From the NCBI GenBank assembly GCA_017500825.1, contig JAFVYB010000058.1, positions 1 to 64,000 of the forward strand: 64,000 nucleotides of DNA. The letters run 5' to 3'. The translations under genes and the position numbers were made by a program. Each line of letters begins with the position of its first letter. The first letter of the stretch is position 1. Source of the DNA: Myxococcaceae bacterium. Its GTDB lineage: Bacteria > Myxococcota > Myxococcia > Myxococcales > UBA5297. This document shows, piece after piece, positions 16,620 through 25,669 of the stretch. The notes under the pieces are model-generated. The model was not told the DNA's origin. It ran no database searches and saw only the letters and a program-made list of their open reading frames with translations.

Positions 16620-17534
16620 TTACTGATACTCCTGGCAGAGGGAGAGACTTTCGAAAAAGCCCTCCTGCGCACCAGGAGTGATGGTCACTGAGCACCTTCG
16701 AGCATCCTTCTCAAAGGTCGCGGAGAGACTTTCGTCGCGCTGTGACCTGCCCTGCGTCATTTTCCATCCCGAGAGCGCGAGCTCTCGATTGTAATGGCGC
16801 ATCACACCATCTAAAGACTCGCCCTTGACGGTGATTTTGCGCGTTGTCTGAATCGTGCTGCCTTCGGATTGCCGAAAGACAATGGGATTACCCTCGTGCT
16901 CGGGTTCGCGCCAGTCGTCCCATGGCGCCGGCGAACGACGGCCATCGAGTCCCAGAAAACTCTCGTAAACTTTGCGCGCATCGGTGACCGCTGCGAAGAC
17001 GACCGTCTGTCGACCGATCTCCACCAAGGTGATTGTCCGCATAAAGCCGTCTTCAGCGCGATAAGCAAAGTAAATAGAATTGGCCTTCAGCTGATTGACC
17101 ATAGGGACGATATTTTTGGACGCTAATTCTTGCGCGTAATACTTGGCAACTGTCTCCAAATCCGCGACGAGATTCAAGGTCGCCATGCGCGCTTCACTGG
17201 CGCCAAGCTTGATGTCCTTGCCGAGATTTTCGATGGGCATCTTTCCCTGATATTGGGCAAAGGCGAACAATTCTTCGGCAGGCTTGGTCATGACATCTGC
17301 AACCGCAACAGCGTAATCCTGCTTATTCTCCGGCGGATGCGGTCCCAAAAGCTCAGGCGGCTTGTTGGCGTATTTGAGGATCATCTCGTCAAAAGGCGTG
17401 GAACTGTGCTCGCCATCCGAACCCATGATGTCCTCCAAAGTCCAATTCTCCTCAGCGGACGCGTCCATTGCCGAGAGCGACATATCGCCCGGTGTCTGGA
17501 GCATCATGAGGAGAATGAATCCTTCGGTGACCAT
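16620..17534 (-). CDS. Unrecognised protein upstream of the pseudopilin genes
   Basis: A 304-residue protein. The N-terminus MVTEGFILLMMLQ is mildly hydrophobic, so export is possible but not certain. The C-terminal 80 residues (RKITVKGESLDGVMRHYNRE onwards, with SGW) form a compact domain containing two Cys and resemble small alpha/beta modules of exported proteins, but I cannot name the family. The ATG has an AAAGGA site. It begins 45 bases after the pyrG stop and precedes the TadE-like gene on the same strand, with a composition intermediate between the GC-rich and AT-rich parts. Confidence 0.65.
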   Translation of the reverse strand: MVTEGFILLMMLQTPGDMSLSAMDASAEENWTLEDIMGSDGEHSSTPFDEMILKYANKPPELLGPHPPENKQDYAVAVADVMTKPAEELFAFAQYQGKMPIENLGKDIKLGASEARMATLNLVADLETVAKYYAQELASKNIVPMVNQLKANSIYFAYRAEDGFMRTITLVEIGRQTVVFAAVTDARKVYESFLGLDGRRSPAPWDDWREPEHEGNPIVFRQSEGSTIQTTRKITVKGESLDGVMRHYNRELALSGWKMTQGRSQRDESLSATFEKDARRCSVTITPGAQEGFFESLSLCQEYQ

Positions 17535-17578
17535 CGACGTTTCTTCCTTTGGAGAAAATCTTGACGAAAAAACTCTCT

Positions 17579-19201
17579 TTAAAGGCTCTTTTGCTGTCGC
17601 CGTTCCAGCGCCGCTTGAATAAAGCCCGCGAAAAGCGGGTGGGGTGAAAGGGGTTTGGACTTGAACTCCGGGTGAAACTGGCAGGCGATGAAGTGCGGGT
17701 GGTCGGGCAACTCGATGATTTCGACCAGGTCGAGATCGGAATTCACGCCGGAAAAAACCATCCGCTTTTCGGCCAACTTCTCGCGATAGTCGTTGTTGAC
17801 CTCGAAGCGATGGCGGTGGCGCTCGCTAATCTGGGTGATTCCATAGAGCGCGGCAGCCTTGCTGCCCACTGAGAGCGTGCACGGGTAGGCGCCAAGGCGC
17901 ATGGTGCCGCCCTTGTCGCTGACACCCTTTTGCGCGTCCATGAGCGTGACCACCGGGTGAGGTGTCTTCTCGTCGAGCTCGACACTGCCGGCGCCGTTCA
18001 GCCCCAACACATTGCGTGCGAATTCGACGATCGCCATCTGCAGACCGAGGCAGATGCCGAAGAAGGGGATACCACTCTCACGCGCATAGCGGACGGCGGC
18101 AATCTTGCCCTCAGTGCCGCGCACGCCAAAACCGCCGGGGACGAGGATGGCGTCGACATCGCCGAGGATGCTCTGCGCGTCGCCTGTCTCCAGAACGCCC
18201 GAGTCGATGAAGACAGGCTCGACATGACAGTCGTTGGCAATGCCGGCGTGGACGAGCGCCTCGTTGAGGCTTTTGTAGCTCTCGATCAGGCTGACGTATT
18301 TGCCGACCACGGCCACGCGCACGGTCCCGTTCCTGGGCGACTTGATCTTTTCGACCATCTGCGCCCAGCGCTCCATCTGCGGCGCGCGCGACCAGATGTT
18401 GAGAATCTCGGCGATCTTCTCGTCGATGCCCTCCTCCTTGAAGACGAGCGGCAGCTCATAAATCGTCGGCACATCGCGTGAGGTGAAGACCGATCCGGGG
18501 GGCACTGAGCAGAAGAGGGCTATCTTGTCGCGCATGGACTGCTCGATCTCGCGGTCGGTGCGGCAGATGAGCATGTCCGGCTGGATGCCGATCTCGCGCA
18601 GCTTCATCACAGAGTGCTGAGTGGGCTTTGTCTTCAGCTCGCCGGCAGTCGGGATGTAGGGCAGGAGCGTGACGTGGATGTAACAGACGTTCTCGGGGCC
18701 CACGTCGTAACGCATCTGACGGATGGCTTCGAGAAAGGGCAGACTCTCGATGTCGCCCACCGTGCCGCCGACCTCGGTGATGCAGACGTCGAAGTCGGCC
18801 GCCGTGCCGCGAATCGCCGCTTTGATCTCATCGGTGATGTGCGGAATCACCTGCACTGTGTTGCCCAGGTATTCGCCGCGACGCTCCTTCTGGATGACGG
18901 CGTCGTAGATGCGACCGCTCGTGTAGTTGTTGGCGTGGCTGAGCGGCGCGTGAGTGAAGCGCTCGTAATGGCCAAGGTCGAGATCGGTCTCGGCGCCGTC
19001 GTCTGTCACAAAGACTTCGCCGTGCTGGATCGGGCTCATCGTGCCGGGATCGACGTTGATGTAGGGGTCGAGCTTGAGGTGGGTGATCTCGAGGCCGCGG
19101 TTTTCGAGAAGCGCGCCGATAGAGGCAGACGCCAGGCCCTTGCCCAGCGAGCTGACCACGCCGCCCGTCACGAAAATGTATTTGGTCCGCCTTGCACGCA
19201 T
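17579..19201 (-). CDS. pyrG: CTP synthase
   Basis: A 540-residue CTP synthase. The N-terminal amidoligase domain starts with [16 protein letters not shown] (P-loop). The C-terminal glutaminase domain has [12 protein letters not shown], the nucleophile motif GICLGLQ and the HPEF of the catalytic triad. It converts UTP to CTP using glutamine and ATP. I set the start at MRARRTKY, the usual family start; an in-frame ATG 12 codons earlier exists, and a GGAAGG site lies between them. kdsB, whose product uses CTP, lies just upstream on the same strand about 200 bases away. A promoter is visible at 19314-19343. Confidence 0.97.
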   Translation of the reverse strand: MRARRTKYIFVTGGVVSSLGKGLASASIGALLENRGLEITHLKLDPYINVDPGTMSPIQHGEVFVTDDGAETDLDLGHYERFTHAPLSHANNYTSGRIYDAVIQKERRGEYLGNTVQVIPHITDEIKAAIRGTAADFDVCITEVGGTVGDIESLPFLEAIRQMRYDVGPENVCYIHVTLLPYIPTAGELKTKPTQHSVMKLREIGIQPDMLICRTDREIEQSMRDKIALFCSVPPGSVFTSRDVPTIYELPLVFKEEGIDEKIAEILNIWSRAPQMERWAQMVEKIKSPRNGTVRVAVVGKYVSLIESYKSLNEALVHAGIANDCHVEPVFIDSGVLETGDAQSILGDVDAILVPGGFGVRGTEGKIAAVRYARESGIPFFGICLGLQMAIVEFARNVLGLNGAGSVELDEKTPHPVVTLMDAQKGVSDKGGTMRLGAYPCTLSVGSKAAALYGITQISERHRHRFEVNNDYREKLAEKRMVFSGVNSDLDLVEIIELPDHPHFIACQFHPEFKSKPLSPHPLFAGFIQAALERRQQKSL

Positions 19202-19313
19202 CTGACTGTTTTTCCTTCCCCACAGGAGGCTTTGCATTGCCCTGGCAAGCGGGCATCGGACGAGTTGACGCTCGCCCCACTCTGCAGCCGGAGGGGCCTC
19301 AAAAAGGGCGCGC

Positions 19314-19343
19314 GCCCTAGCACATCAGACGAAGCGCTTTCAA
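19314..19343 (-). promoter_or_regulatory. Promoter upstream of pyrG
   Basis: On the minus strand TTGAAA (19343-19338), an 18-base spacer and TAGGGC (19319-19314) with an upstream TGTG precede pyrG by about 110 bases. It lies in the kdsB-pyrG gap, so pyrG probably has its own start. Confidence 0.5.
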
Positions 19344-19402
19344 CGCCCTTGCGATGCATCCCCAAGACGCGCGTCACTGGGAACGCTCCATTTTGGAATG
19401 GC

Positions 19403-20128
19403 TCATTTTTGCAGGGCGAGACGGCGTTCGACGCGCTCGAGATCTTCAGGGGTATCCACGCCCATGCTGCGGTGTTCGGTGAGGACGGTGCGGATGCGGT
19501 GGCCGTGCTCCAAGACGCGCAGCTGCTCCAGGCTCTCGGCGTTTTCGAGGGGCGTGCTCTCGAAGGTGGTCATGCGTTCCAGAAAGGCCTTGCGGTAGGC
19601 GTAGACGCCGACGTGGACAAAGAGCCCGGTCGATCGACGACGCAGATAGGGAATGGGCGAGCGCGAAAAATAGAGGGCGTCTCCGTTCAGGGCGCAGGCC
19701 ACCTTGACGACGTTGGGGTCGCCCTCTTCGCCCTCGGCCAGCGGACGGCGCAGCGTGGCCATCTCCACGGCCGGATCGTCGAAGGCGGCGAGCAGCGCTT
19801 CGAGGCACAGCGGGTCGATCAGCGGCTCGTCTCCCTGGACATTGAGCACGATTTCCACATCCAGGGCGCGCACGGCCTCAAAGACGCGATCCGATCCCGT
19901 GCGGCACTCCCCTGTCATGATCGCGCGTCCCCCGAACTGCTCGACGGTCGAGGCGATGCGCGCGTCGTCGGTCGCCACGAGGACCTGGTCGAGACCGCGC
20001 GCCAGAAGAACGCGGCTGTAGACGTGCTGAATCATCGGCAGGCCGGCCAGCAGGGCCAGCGGCTTGCCGGGAAAGCGGGTCGAATCGTAGCGGGCCGGAA
20101 TCACGGCCACGGCGTGAAGCGAAGCCAT
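19403..20128 (-). CDS. kdsB: 3-deoxy-manno-octulosonate cytidylyltransferase
   Basis: A 241-residue KdsB. The N-terminal VIPARYDSTRFPGKPL motif binds CTP; further on are LVATDDARI, MTGECRTGSDRV and LNVQGDEPLI, all diagnostic, and the C-terminal MGVDTPEDLERV. It activates Kdo with CTP for lipid A core synthesis. The ATG at 20128 is preceded by GAGG at a suitable distance; an in-frame ATG three codons earlier is less well placed. The pyrG gene downstream supplies CTP. Confidence 0.96.
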   Translation of the reverse strand: MASLHAVAVIPARYDSTRFPGKPLALLAGLPMIQHVYSRVLLARGLDQVLVATDDARIASTVEQFGGRAIMTGECRTGSDRVFEAVRALDVEIVLNVQGDEPLIDPLCLEALLAAFDDPAVEMATLRRPLAEGEEGDPNVVKVACALNGDALYFSRSPIPYLRRRSTGLFVHVGVYAYRKAFLERMTTFESTPLENAESLEQLRVLEHGHRIRTVLTEHRSMGVDTPEDLERVERRLALQK

Positions 20129-20174
20129 CCTCGCCATCCTCGTTCGTGGGGTTGATGTGTGGGAGAGAAGAGAG

Positions 20175-20206
20175 AAGCCCCCGGGAACGATGCGTCCCGG
20201 AGGCCT
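20175..20206 (-). terminator. Possible terminator after the SPW-motif gene
   Basis: On the minus strand AGGCCTCCGGGA can pair with TCCCGGGGGCTT around CGCATCGT, followed by a pyrimidine-rich CTCTCTTCTCTC rather than a clean T-run. It lies between the SPW gene and kdsB. Confidence 0.45.
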
Positions 20207-20344
20207 CTGTGAGCGCTTGTCTGGCCGCGCGTCTGTCGATGTCGCCGCGCTCTGTCGCCAGCGGCCGGCCCCTTTGCCGCCCTTCTTCGGGCGCTGTCAA
20301 TTCAGCGTGTGGCCAGTGCTGGGCGAGCGTGCCTCTGGTCCTGA

Positions 20345-20668
20345 TCAGGCGCTGGTGCGCACCGGTTTGCGAACCATCGCGTCAGTCGGGCCGACGAGTG
20401 ACATGACGAAGAGGGCGATGGCCACGAGCGCGTTGTTCCACCCCGTGGCGGTCGTCGTCGGCAGCACGAACACCGAGATGAACAGCCACAGAGAGAGCAG
20501 CGTGTTCAGGTAGCGGAGGTTCGACGCGACCATCGTCAGAAGCGTGAAGGCCACGCCGACCACGCCCACGATCCACGTGTTGGTGAACTGCGCCTCGGTG
20601 TGCGTCCACACGAACGAGGAGATGAACAGCCAGACGCTCAGGACGATGCTCATGATGCGGACGATCAT
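20345..20668 (-). CDS. SPW-motif membrane protein
   Basis: A 107-residue integral membrane protein with about four hydrophobic helices, arranged as two copies of an SPW-type unit: LSVWLFISSFVW and LSLWLFISVFVLP, each followed by a Trp/Asn-containing turn (NTWIVG, GWNNALVA). This matches the SPW repeat family, whose function is unknown. The ATG at 20668 has GAGG 8 bases upstream; a GTG three codons earlier is possible. It is a single gene with its own downstream hairpin. Confidence 0.82.
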   Translation of the reverse strand: MIVRIMSIVLSVWLFISSFVWTHTEAQFTNTWIVGVVGVAFTLLTMVASNLRYLNTLLSLWLFISVFVLPTTTATGWNNALVAIALFVMSLVGPTDAMVRKPVRTSA

Positions 20669-21033
20669 GTGTGTCACCTCACCTTTCCTCAGCTGAGACT
20701 CCCTCCAAAGGTGAACACGCCCACCCGGATGGGCCAGTGCGGGAATGGGGCCACAATTCAGGCGCGTTTCGACAGGCCGAAGCCATCTCGGGACGACTTC
20801 GCGGCTTTTTCAGGACGGCTTCGCCATTTCGCAGTCACGGTTCGACGCGCGAGCGCGACAAAGGCGACGGCACGTTGCCGCTCCTGATTTTGTGAATGAT
20901 TTTTCAAAGGCGCTGATGCAGAAGGCCCGCCCTCTCGCTCCCTGCTTCCTCGCCAGGTGCGCCGCCCGCCTCTCTGTCCCGAAAGGACTTCGGCCAGCGG
21001 CGCTTCACTTTTTGAGAAAGGCGGCTGGTGCCC
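20669..21033. other. Divergent intergenic region between SPW gene and nfeD
   Basis: About 365 bases that must hold promoters for both flanking genes. No convincing -35/-10 pair, tRNA or riboswitch fold was recognised, and open frames crossing it look like chance. Confidence 0.5.
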
Positions 21034-21567
21034 ATGGATCCGTCAACCCTGACCTACGTTTGGCTCATCGCCGGGATTTTGCTGGCCGTCTCGGAGCTCT
21101 TCATCCCGGGCGGCGTCGTCTTCTTCCTGGGCCTTTCGGCCACGCTCGTCTCCGGCGGCTTTGCCCTGGGCATTGTCGAGTCTCTGGCTCCAGCGTTCGC
21201 CCTCTGGTTCGCCCTCTCGCTCGCCCTCGTCTTCGGCGCCCGCAGGTTCCTCCGGAAGTATTTCAAGAGCGCGCAGGGCGTGGCCATCACCGACGAGGAC
21301 ACCACGGTCTTTGGACGCATCGCCGACGTGGTCGATACGATCGAGAGCGGATCCGACAGCGGCCGCGTTCGCTTTCAGGGCACCACCTGGTCCGCGCGCG
21401 CCATCAAGGGCACGATTCCCGCCGGCTCGCAGGTGCGCCTCGTCGATCGCGATAACCTCTGCTGGATCGTCGAGCCCATCGGCAGCGATCTGGAGCTCTC
21501 GCCGGTCAAGGACAACGCCGCCACGCCCCTGACCGCCCAGCGCGAACGCCATCCCGAAAAAAACTGA
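21034..21567 (+). CDS. NfeD-like membrane protein with OB domain
   Basis: A 177-residue protein with two or three N-terminal hydrophobic helices (about 8-70), then a soluble domain with GRIADVVDTIESGSDSGRVR and TWSARAIKG, the OB-fold of NfeD proteins, ending in a disordered charged tail. NfeD proteins work with SPFH (stomatin-like) proteins in membrane microdomains, and two SPFH genes follow directly. A GTG two codons earlier has the better-spaced AAAGGCGG site, so the start is uncertain by two residues. Confidence 0.88.
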   Translation: MDPSTLTYVWLIAGILLAVSELFIPGGVVFFLGLSATLVSGGFALGIVESLAPAFALWFALSLALVFGARRFLRKYFKSAQGVAITDEDTTVFGRIADVVDTIESGSDSGRVRFQGTTWSARAIKGTIPAGSQVRLVDRDNLCWIVEPIGSDLELSPVKDNAATPLTAQRERHPEKN

Positions 21568-21661
21568 CCCCGCGTCCCGCTTTTGTTTCCCCTCGGGCCC
21601 GCCAGCGCGCGGCCACCCGTTTTCCCGTCACCGCCAACCAGCTTCGGCAAGGAGATAGCTG

Positions 21662-22705
21662 ATGTTTCCCCTGTTCACCGCCGCCGTCGTCGCTGTGCTC
21701 ATCGTCATCAAACTCACCTACGTCATCGTCAGCACCAAAGAGGCAGCCATCGTCGAGCGCTTCGGCAAGTTCAAAGAGGTGCTCAAGCCCGGCTTCCACC
21801 TGCTCATCCCTGTCGCCGACAAAGTCCGCTTCCGCCCGGACATGCGCGAGCAGGTCATCGATGTGCCGCCGCAGTCGTGCATCACCCGCGACAACATCCA
21901 GATCGAGGTCGACGGCGTCATCTACCTGAAGATCTTCGACGCCAAGCGGGCCTGCTACGGCATCGACGACTACCGCCGCGCCTGCATCAACATGGCCCAG
22001 ACGACGATGCGCTCCGAAATCGGCAAGCTGTCGCTCGACCGCACCTTCTCCGAGCGCGAGACCGTCAACGAGAACATCGTCCGCGAGATCGACAAGGCCT
22101 CCGACCCCTGGGGCGTCAAGGTCCTGCGCTACGAGATTAAGAACATCACCCCGCCCCACCGCGTCATCGACACCCTTGAGAAGCAAATGGAGGCCGAGCG
22201 CCAGAAGCGCGCCCACATCCTCCTCGCTGAGGCGGAAAAGACGCTTCTCGTCAGCCGTTCCGAGGCCGATCGCCAGGAGGCGGTCAACCTCTCCGAGGGC
22301 GCCAAGGAGCAGCGCATCAACGAGGCCAACGGCCGCGCCAAGGAGATCATCCTGGTCGCAGAGGCGACCGCCAAGGGCATCGAGCGCGTCGGCCAGGCCA
22401 TCACCCGTCCCGGCGGTTCGGCGGCGCTCAAGACGCGCCTCGTCGAGCAGTTCGTCGACGAATTGGGCCACATCCTCCAATACTCCAAGGTCTCGGTCGT
22501 CCCCTCGGAGCTGGCCAACATCAAGGGCTTCTTCGAGGGCATGGGCCAGGTGACCACGGGCCTTGGCGATCAGTCGGCCGCCAGCGCCGCGAACCGCACC
22601 GTCACCCCCGTCATGACCAAGAACGTCAGCGCTCCGCCTCTGCCGCGTCAGGCAGCGCCGAAGCAGCAGGTCGTCCGCCGCGCCCCGCCCCCGCGCCAGG
22701 CCTGA
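21662..22705 (+). CDS. SPFH/Band 7 stomatin-like protein 1
   Basis: A 347-residue protein: an N-terminal membrane helix (4-24), the SPFH domain (about 25-205) beginning at VSTKEAAIVERFGKF and containing NITPPHRV, a long helical coiled-coil region rich in Ala/Glu (SEADRQEAVNLSEGAKEQ), and a Pro/Arg tail. It resembles paraslipin/QmcA-type proteins that oligomerise in the inner membrane. Strong AAGGAG upstream. It lies between nfeD and a second SPFH gene, 44 bases apart, in one operon. Confidence 0.93.
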   Translation: MFPLFTAAVVAVLIVIKLTYVIVSTKEAAIVERFGKFKEVLKPGFHLLIPVADKVRFRPDMREQVIDVPPQSCITRDNIQIEVDGVIYLKIFDAKRACYGIDDYRRACINMAQTTMRSEIGKLSLDRTFSERETVNENIVREIDKASDPWGVKVLRYEIKNITPPHRVIDTLEKQMEAERQKRAHILLAEAEKTLLVSRSEADRQEAVNLSEGAKEQRINEANGRAKEIILVAEATAKGIERVGQAITRPGGSAALKTRLVEQFVDELGHILQYSKVSVVPSELANIKGFFEGMGQVTTGLGDQSAASAANRTVTPVMTKNVSAPPLPRQAAPKQQVVRRAPPPRQA

Positions 22706-22749
22706 TCGCCAACCAACGCCAAACCTTTGAATCTCAAGAGGAGAACATC

Positions 22750-23991
22750 ATGGAAGAGTTGCTCAACAACCTGAGCTTCCTGGACGTGACGGCCGCGCTG
22801 GTCTGGCTTGGCCTCATCCTGACCTTCTTTTTCAACTGTGGCTCCATCGTGGCCATGATCTCGCAGGACAAGGCCTACATCGTCGAACGCCTGGGCGAAT
22901 ACCGGAACACCCTGCGCTCTGGCCTGCACGTCATCGTGCCCTTCATCGACAAGGTCGCCTACATCCACGACATGCGCGAGCAGACGCTCATCGTGCCGCC
23001 GCAGGAGTGCTTCACCGCCGACAACGTCAAGGTCCTCGTCGACGGCGTCATGTACATCAGCATCTCCGACCCCTACGCGGCGAGCTACGGCGTGACCAAC
23101 TACAACTTCGCCGCCGTGCAGCTGGCGCAGACGACGACGCGCTCGGTCATCGGCACCATCGAGCTCGACCGCACGTTCGAGGAGCGCGATCTCATCTCCA
23201 GCCGCGTCGTCTCCGACGTGAACGAGGCCGGCCTCAACTGGGGCATCCGCGTTCACCGCTACGAAATCAAAAACATCACCACGCCCAACACCGTGCGCAA
23301 CGCGATGGAGCAGGAGATCACCGCTGAGCGCGAACGCCGGGCACTCGTCGCGCGGGCCGAGGGCGACAAGCAGAGCCGCATCAACCGCTCCGAAGGCCAG
23401 AAGCTCGAACTCATCAACAAGTCCGAGGGCGAAATGCGGGCGCGCATCAACGAAGCCGAGGGTCAGGCCGCCGAAATTTTGGCCATCGCCGAGGCCACCG
23501 CGCAGTCGATCGAAAAGCTCGCCGACGCCATTACGGCCCCGGGCGGCGAGGACTCGATGCGCATGCAGCTCGTCGAGCGCTACTTCAAGGGCCTCTCGCA
23601 GCTGGCCAAGGCCAACACGCAGGTCGTCCTGCCCGCCAACCTGACCAACCTCGATTCGCTGATCGAGCAGCTCGGTCTGGCCGGCGACATGCTGAGCGAC
23701 GAAGAGCGCGAAGCCGCCCGCAACCAGCCGCGCCCGCCACCTGTGACCGCGCCCGCCATCAGCGCCGCAACCACGCAGAGCGCTGCTTCCCCGGCGATGC
23801 TCGCGCCCGAGCCCGAGTTCGAAGATGAGCCCGCGCTCGTGCCCGCCACCATTCCGGCGCCTCCCGCGATCCCGGCCCCTGTCGCCGCCCGGCCCGCCAG
23901 GCCGCCAGTCCCACCGCGCGCCCCGGCCCAGCCACAGCCGCCGGAAAGCGCCCTGCGCGCCCTGTTCCCCTCGCCGACAAACAAGGGCTAG
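22750..23991 (+). CDS. SPFH/Band 7 stomatin-like protein 2
   Basis: A 413-residue paralogue of the preceding protein: an N-terminal hydrophobic segment (about 15-37), the SPFH domain starting at ISQDKAYIVERLGEY with NITTPNTVRNAMEQ, a coiled-coil (RAEGDKQSRINRSEGQ), and a long Pro/Ala-rich low-complexity C-terminus (about residues 325-405). The pair suggests a hetero-oligomeric membrane ring with NfeD. The strong AGAGGAG site 5-8 bases upstream fixes the start. A terminator follows. Confidence 0.92.
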   Translation: MEELLNNLSFLDVTAALVWLGLILTFFFNCGSIVAMISQDKAYIVERLGEYRNTLRSGLHVIVPFIDKVAYIHDMREQTLIVPPQECFTADNVKVLVDGVMYISISDPYAASYGVTNYNFAAVQLAQTTTRSVIGTIELDRTFEERDLISSRVVSDVNEAGLNWGIRVHRYEIKNITTPNTVRNAMEQEITAERERRALVARAEGDKQSRINRSEGQKLELINKSEGEMRARINEAEGQAAEILAIAEATAQSIEKLADAITAPGGEDSMRMQLVERYFKGLSQLAKANTQVVLPANLTNLDSLIEQLGLAGDMLSDEEREAARNQPRPPPVTAPAISAATTQSAASPAMLAPEPEFEDEPALVPATIPAPPAIPAPVAARPARPPVPPRAPAQPQPPESALRALFPSPTNKG

Positions 23992-24016
23992 CGCGACAAA
24001 CCATCGCCCATCCCCA

Positions 24017-24055
24017 AACCCGCTTCCCTTCACCGGGGAGCGGGTTTTCTCTTCT
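24017..24055 (+). terminator. Terminator of the nfeD-SPFH operon
   Basis: AACCCGCT/AGCGGGTT with an inner TCCC/GGGG pair and a TTCACC loop, followed by TTTTCTCTTCT. Confidence 0.85.
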
Positions 24056-24112
24056 CTTACTGGCTTCCCCTTCCCTTTCCCGCGCAACCGCGACCGAGAG
24101 GCTCCACATCCC

Positions 24113-24586
24113 ATGAGCAAGCCCACGACAGACGGACTGAAGGTCATCGCCCGCAACAAAAAAGCGCGTCACGACTACGCCATCGAGGAGACGGTCGAGG
24201 CAGGCCTGGAACTGATGGGCAGCGAGGTCAAAAGCCTGCGCCTTGGCCGCGCCAACCTCTCGGACAGCTACGCCCTGCCGGAACACGGCCAGATCTTCCT
24301 GCACCACCTCAACATCGCGCCCTACGAAGCCGCCTCCGTGCTCGGCCACACGCCCCTGCGCACCCGCCGCCTCCTCCTCAAGCGCCGCGAAATCGACCGC
24401 CTGACGCAAAAAGTCGCCGAGCGCGGCTACGCCCTGATCCCGCTGCAGCTCCACTTCCGCAACGGCTGGGCCAAGGTCGACATCGGCCTGGCCAAGGGCA
24501 AAACCAACATCGACCGCCGCCAGGATCTCAAAGAGCGGGAGACAAAGCGCGAGATCGATCGCGAACTCAGAGCGCGGCGACGATGA
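24113..24586 (+). CDS. smpB: SsrA-binding protein SmpB
   Basis: A 157-residue SmpB. Diagnostic motifs are KVIARNKKARHDYAIEE, GxELMGSEVKSLRLGRANL and NIAPYEAA, and the basic C-terminal helix with KERETKREIDRELRARR that enters the ribosomal decoding path. With tmRNA it rescues stalled ribosomes. The start ATG at 24113 matches the usual family N-terminus (short, then 'xKVIARNKKARHDY'); the open frame upstream overlaps the SPFH gene and is not used. No tmRNA gene was recognised nearby. Confidence 0.97.
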   Translation: MSKPTTDGLKVIARNKKARHDYAIEETVEAGLELMGSEVKSLRLGRANLSDSYALPEHGQIFLHHLNIAPYEAASVLGHTPLRTRRLLLKRREIDRLTQKVAERGYALIPLQLHFRNGWAKVDIGLAKGKTNIDRRQDLKERETKREIDRELRARRR

Positions 24587-24782
24587 GCTTTGGCCGCTCC
24601 CTCCAACAGCCACCGAAGGCGCTACCCATCGTCGGCAGGTGAGTCGCCAGAGGCGGCCCAAATGTTCGACGGACGCGCGACAAAAACGGGCCTGACTCAT
24701 CCAAAGCGCTGTCCCACCCCGCCGCGAGGCACCAACTTGCCGTCCGGCACGATGTTCACCCCCAACCAGGAAGGACACTCCC

Positions 24783-24947
24783 ATGAGCAAATGGCGCTGC
24801 ACCGTCTGTGGCTATATCTACGACCCCGCCCTCGGCGATCCCGACAGCGGCATCCAGCCTGGCACCGCCTTCGAGGCCCTGCCCGATGACTGGACCTGCC
24901 CCGAGTGCGGCGTTTCCAAGGAAGACTTCGAAAAAATCGACGATTGA
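24783..24947 (+). CDS. Rubredoxin
   Basis: A 54-residue rubredoxin beginning [15 protein letters not shown]. The iron ligands are the two CxxC pairs CTVC and CPEC, with the usual [11 protein letters not shown] loop between. Length and motif spacing are canonical. It is a one-iron electron carrier of the cytoplasm. It has its own terminator 40 bases downstream and lies about 200 bases after smpB. The stretch between smpB and this gene holds no other gene. Confidence 0.97.
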   Translation: MSKWRCTVCGYIYDPALGDPDSGIQPGTAFEALPDDWTCPECGVSKEDFEKIDD

Positions 24948-24987
24948 TTTTTTGGGCTTGTCTTCTCTCGTTGTCACCCGACAGCAC

Positions 24988-25019
24988 AAAAGCCTCCGGC
25001 ACCTCGCCGGGGGCTTTTT
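24988..25019 (+). terminator. Terminator after rubredoxin
   Basis: AAAGCCTCCGGC/GCCGGGGGCTTT with a short ACCTC loop and five Ts. Confidence 0.9.
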
Positions 25020-25252
25020 GTTTACTCTTCTCGTTAATTCACTTCTTTTATTTTCATTGAATACTTTCAAACAACCCAATCTTTCATTATCCCGAAAACA
25101 ATATCTTCACCCCCCTGTCTGATTTGGAAACATCGACCTATCTCAATCGACACCAAACAGCTCGATTTAATTTATTCAAAAACGCGCTTTCTCCCCCAAA
25201 CGGGCTCCCCCGAATGATTCGCAGATTTTAATTTGCCGGACGTGTATTTTAA

Positions 25253-25307
25253 CGGGGCGGGAGGTGATGGAGGGAGGGGCGGGGCGGGCGGGGTGGGTGG
25301 TGGGTGG
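25253..25307 (+). repeat. G-run tract, quadruplex-forming potential
   Basis: At least eight runs of three or four Gs, separated mostly by single bases, occur in about 55 bases on the plus strand. The spacing meets the usual pattern for intramolecular G-quadruplexes. It lies about 300 bases upstream of the promoter of the next operon; a role is unknown. Confidence 0.7.
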
Positions 25308-25563
25308 CCGCAAACCGCGTGCCAAAAATAATCCCCCAAATGGGTTCCACCCATTGCCCGAATGACAATTGTTAAAAAACATGATTCGATCCAGGGTGGG
25401 CGGGAGGGGGCATTCAATTATCGCGCGCCAGCGCCACCTTATTGTTTTTGTGCTGCGCCCGAGTGGAAACGCATCGTTAATAATACCCCACGCCAAAGCG
25501 AAAAAAAAAAAAAACACTGGGACGTATTAAAATCCTTTTGGAATAAATTTGATGATTTCCGCA

Positions 25564-25592
25564 TTGCGGCCCACTCGCCTCGCGACTATAGG
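25564..25592 (+). promoter_or_regulatory. Promoter of the TPR/ABC transporter operon
   Basis: TTGCGG, a 17-base spacer and TATAGG, about 78 bases upstream of the ATG at 25670. Confidence 0.65.
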
Positions 25593-25669
25593 GCCGCGCC
25601 TTTTTTCGTCCCCCTCTGGTTGCCTTCCCACCGCGACATCTCTCTTCATCCGCCTTCCCCAGTCCTGCC

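Larger units (their letters stand above)
25020..25669. other. AT-rich non-coding region with G-run tract and poly-A
   Basis: About 650 bases with no credible gene. It contains an AT-rich first half, a dense G-run tract (25253-25307), a perfect 7-bp hairpin AATGGGT/ACCCATT at 25339-25355, an A14 run at 25501-25514 and a promoter at 25564-25592. The composition changes sharply and unlike the flanking genes. Confidence 0.65.

Noticed and set aside
25339-25355. Perfect hairpin AATGGGT/ACCCATT as a terminator or operator
   Set aside because: It has no T-run and no neighbouring promoter it could control; kept only as a note in the gap description.
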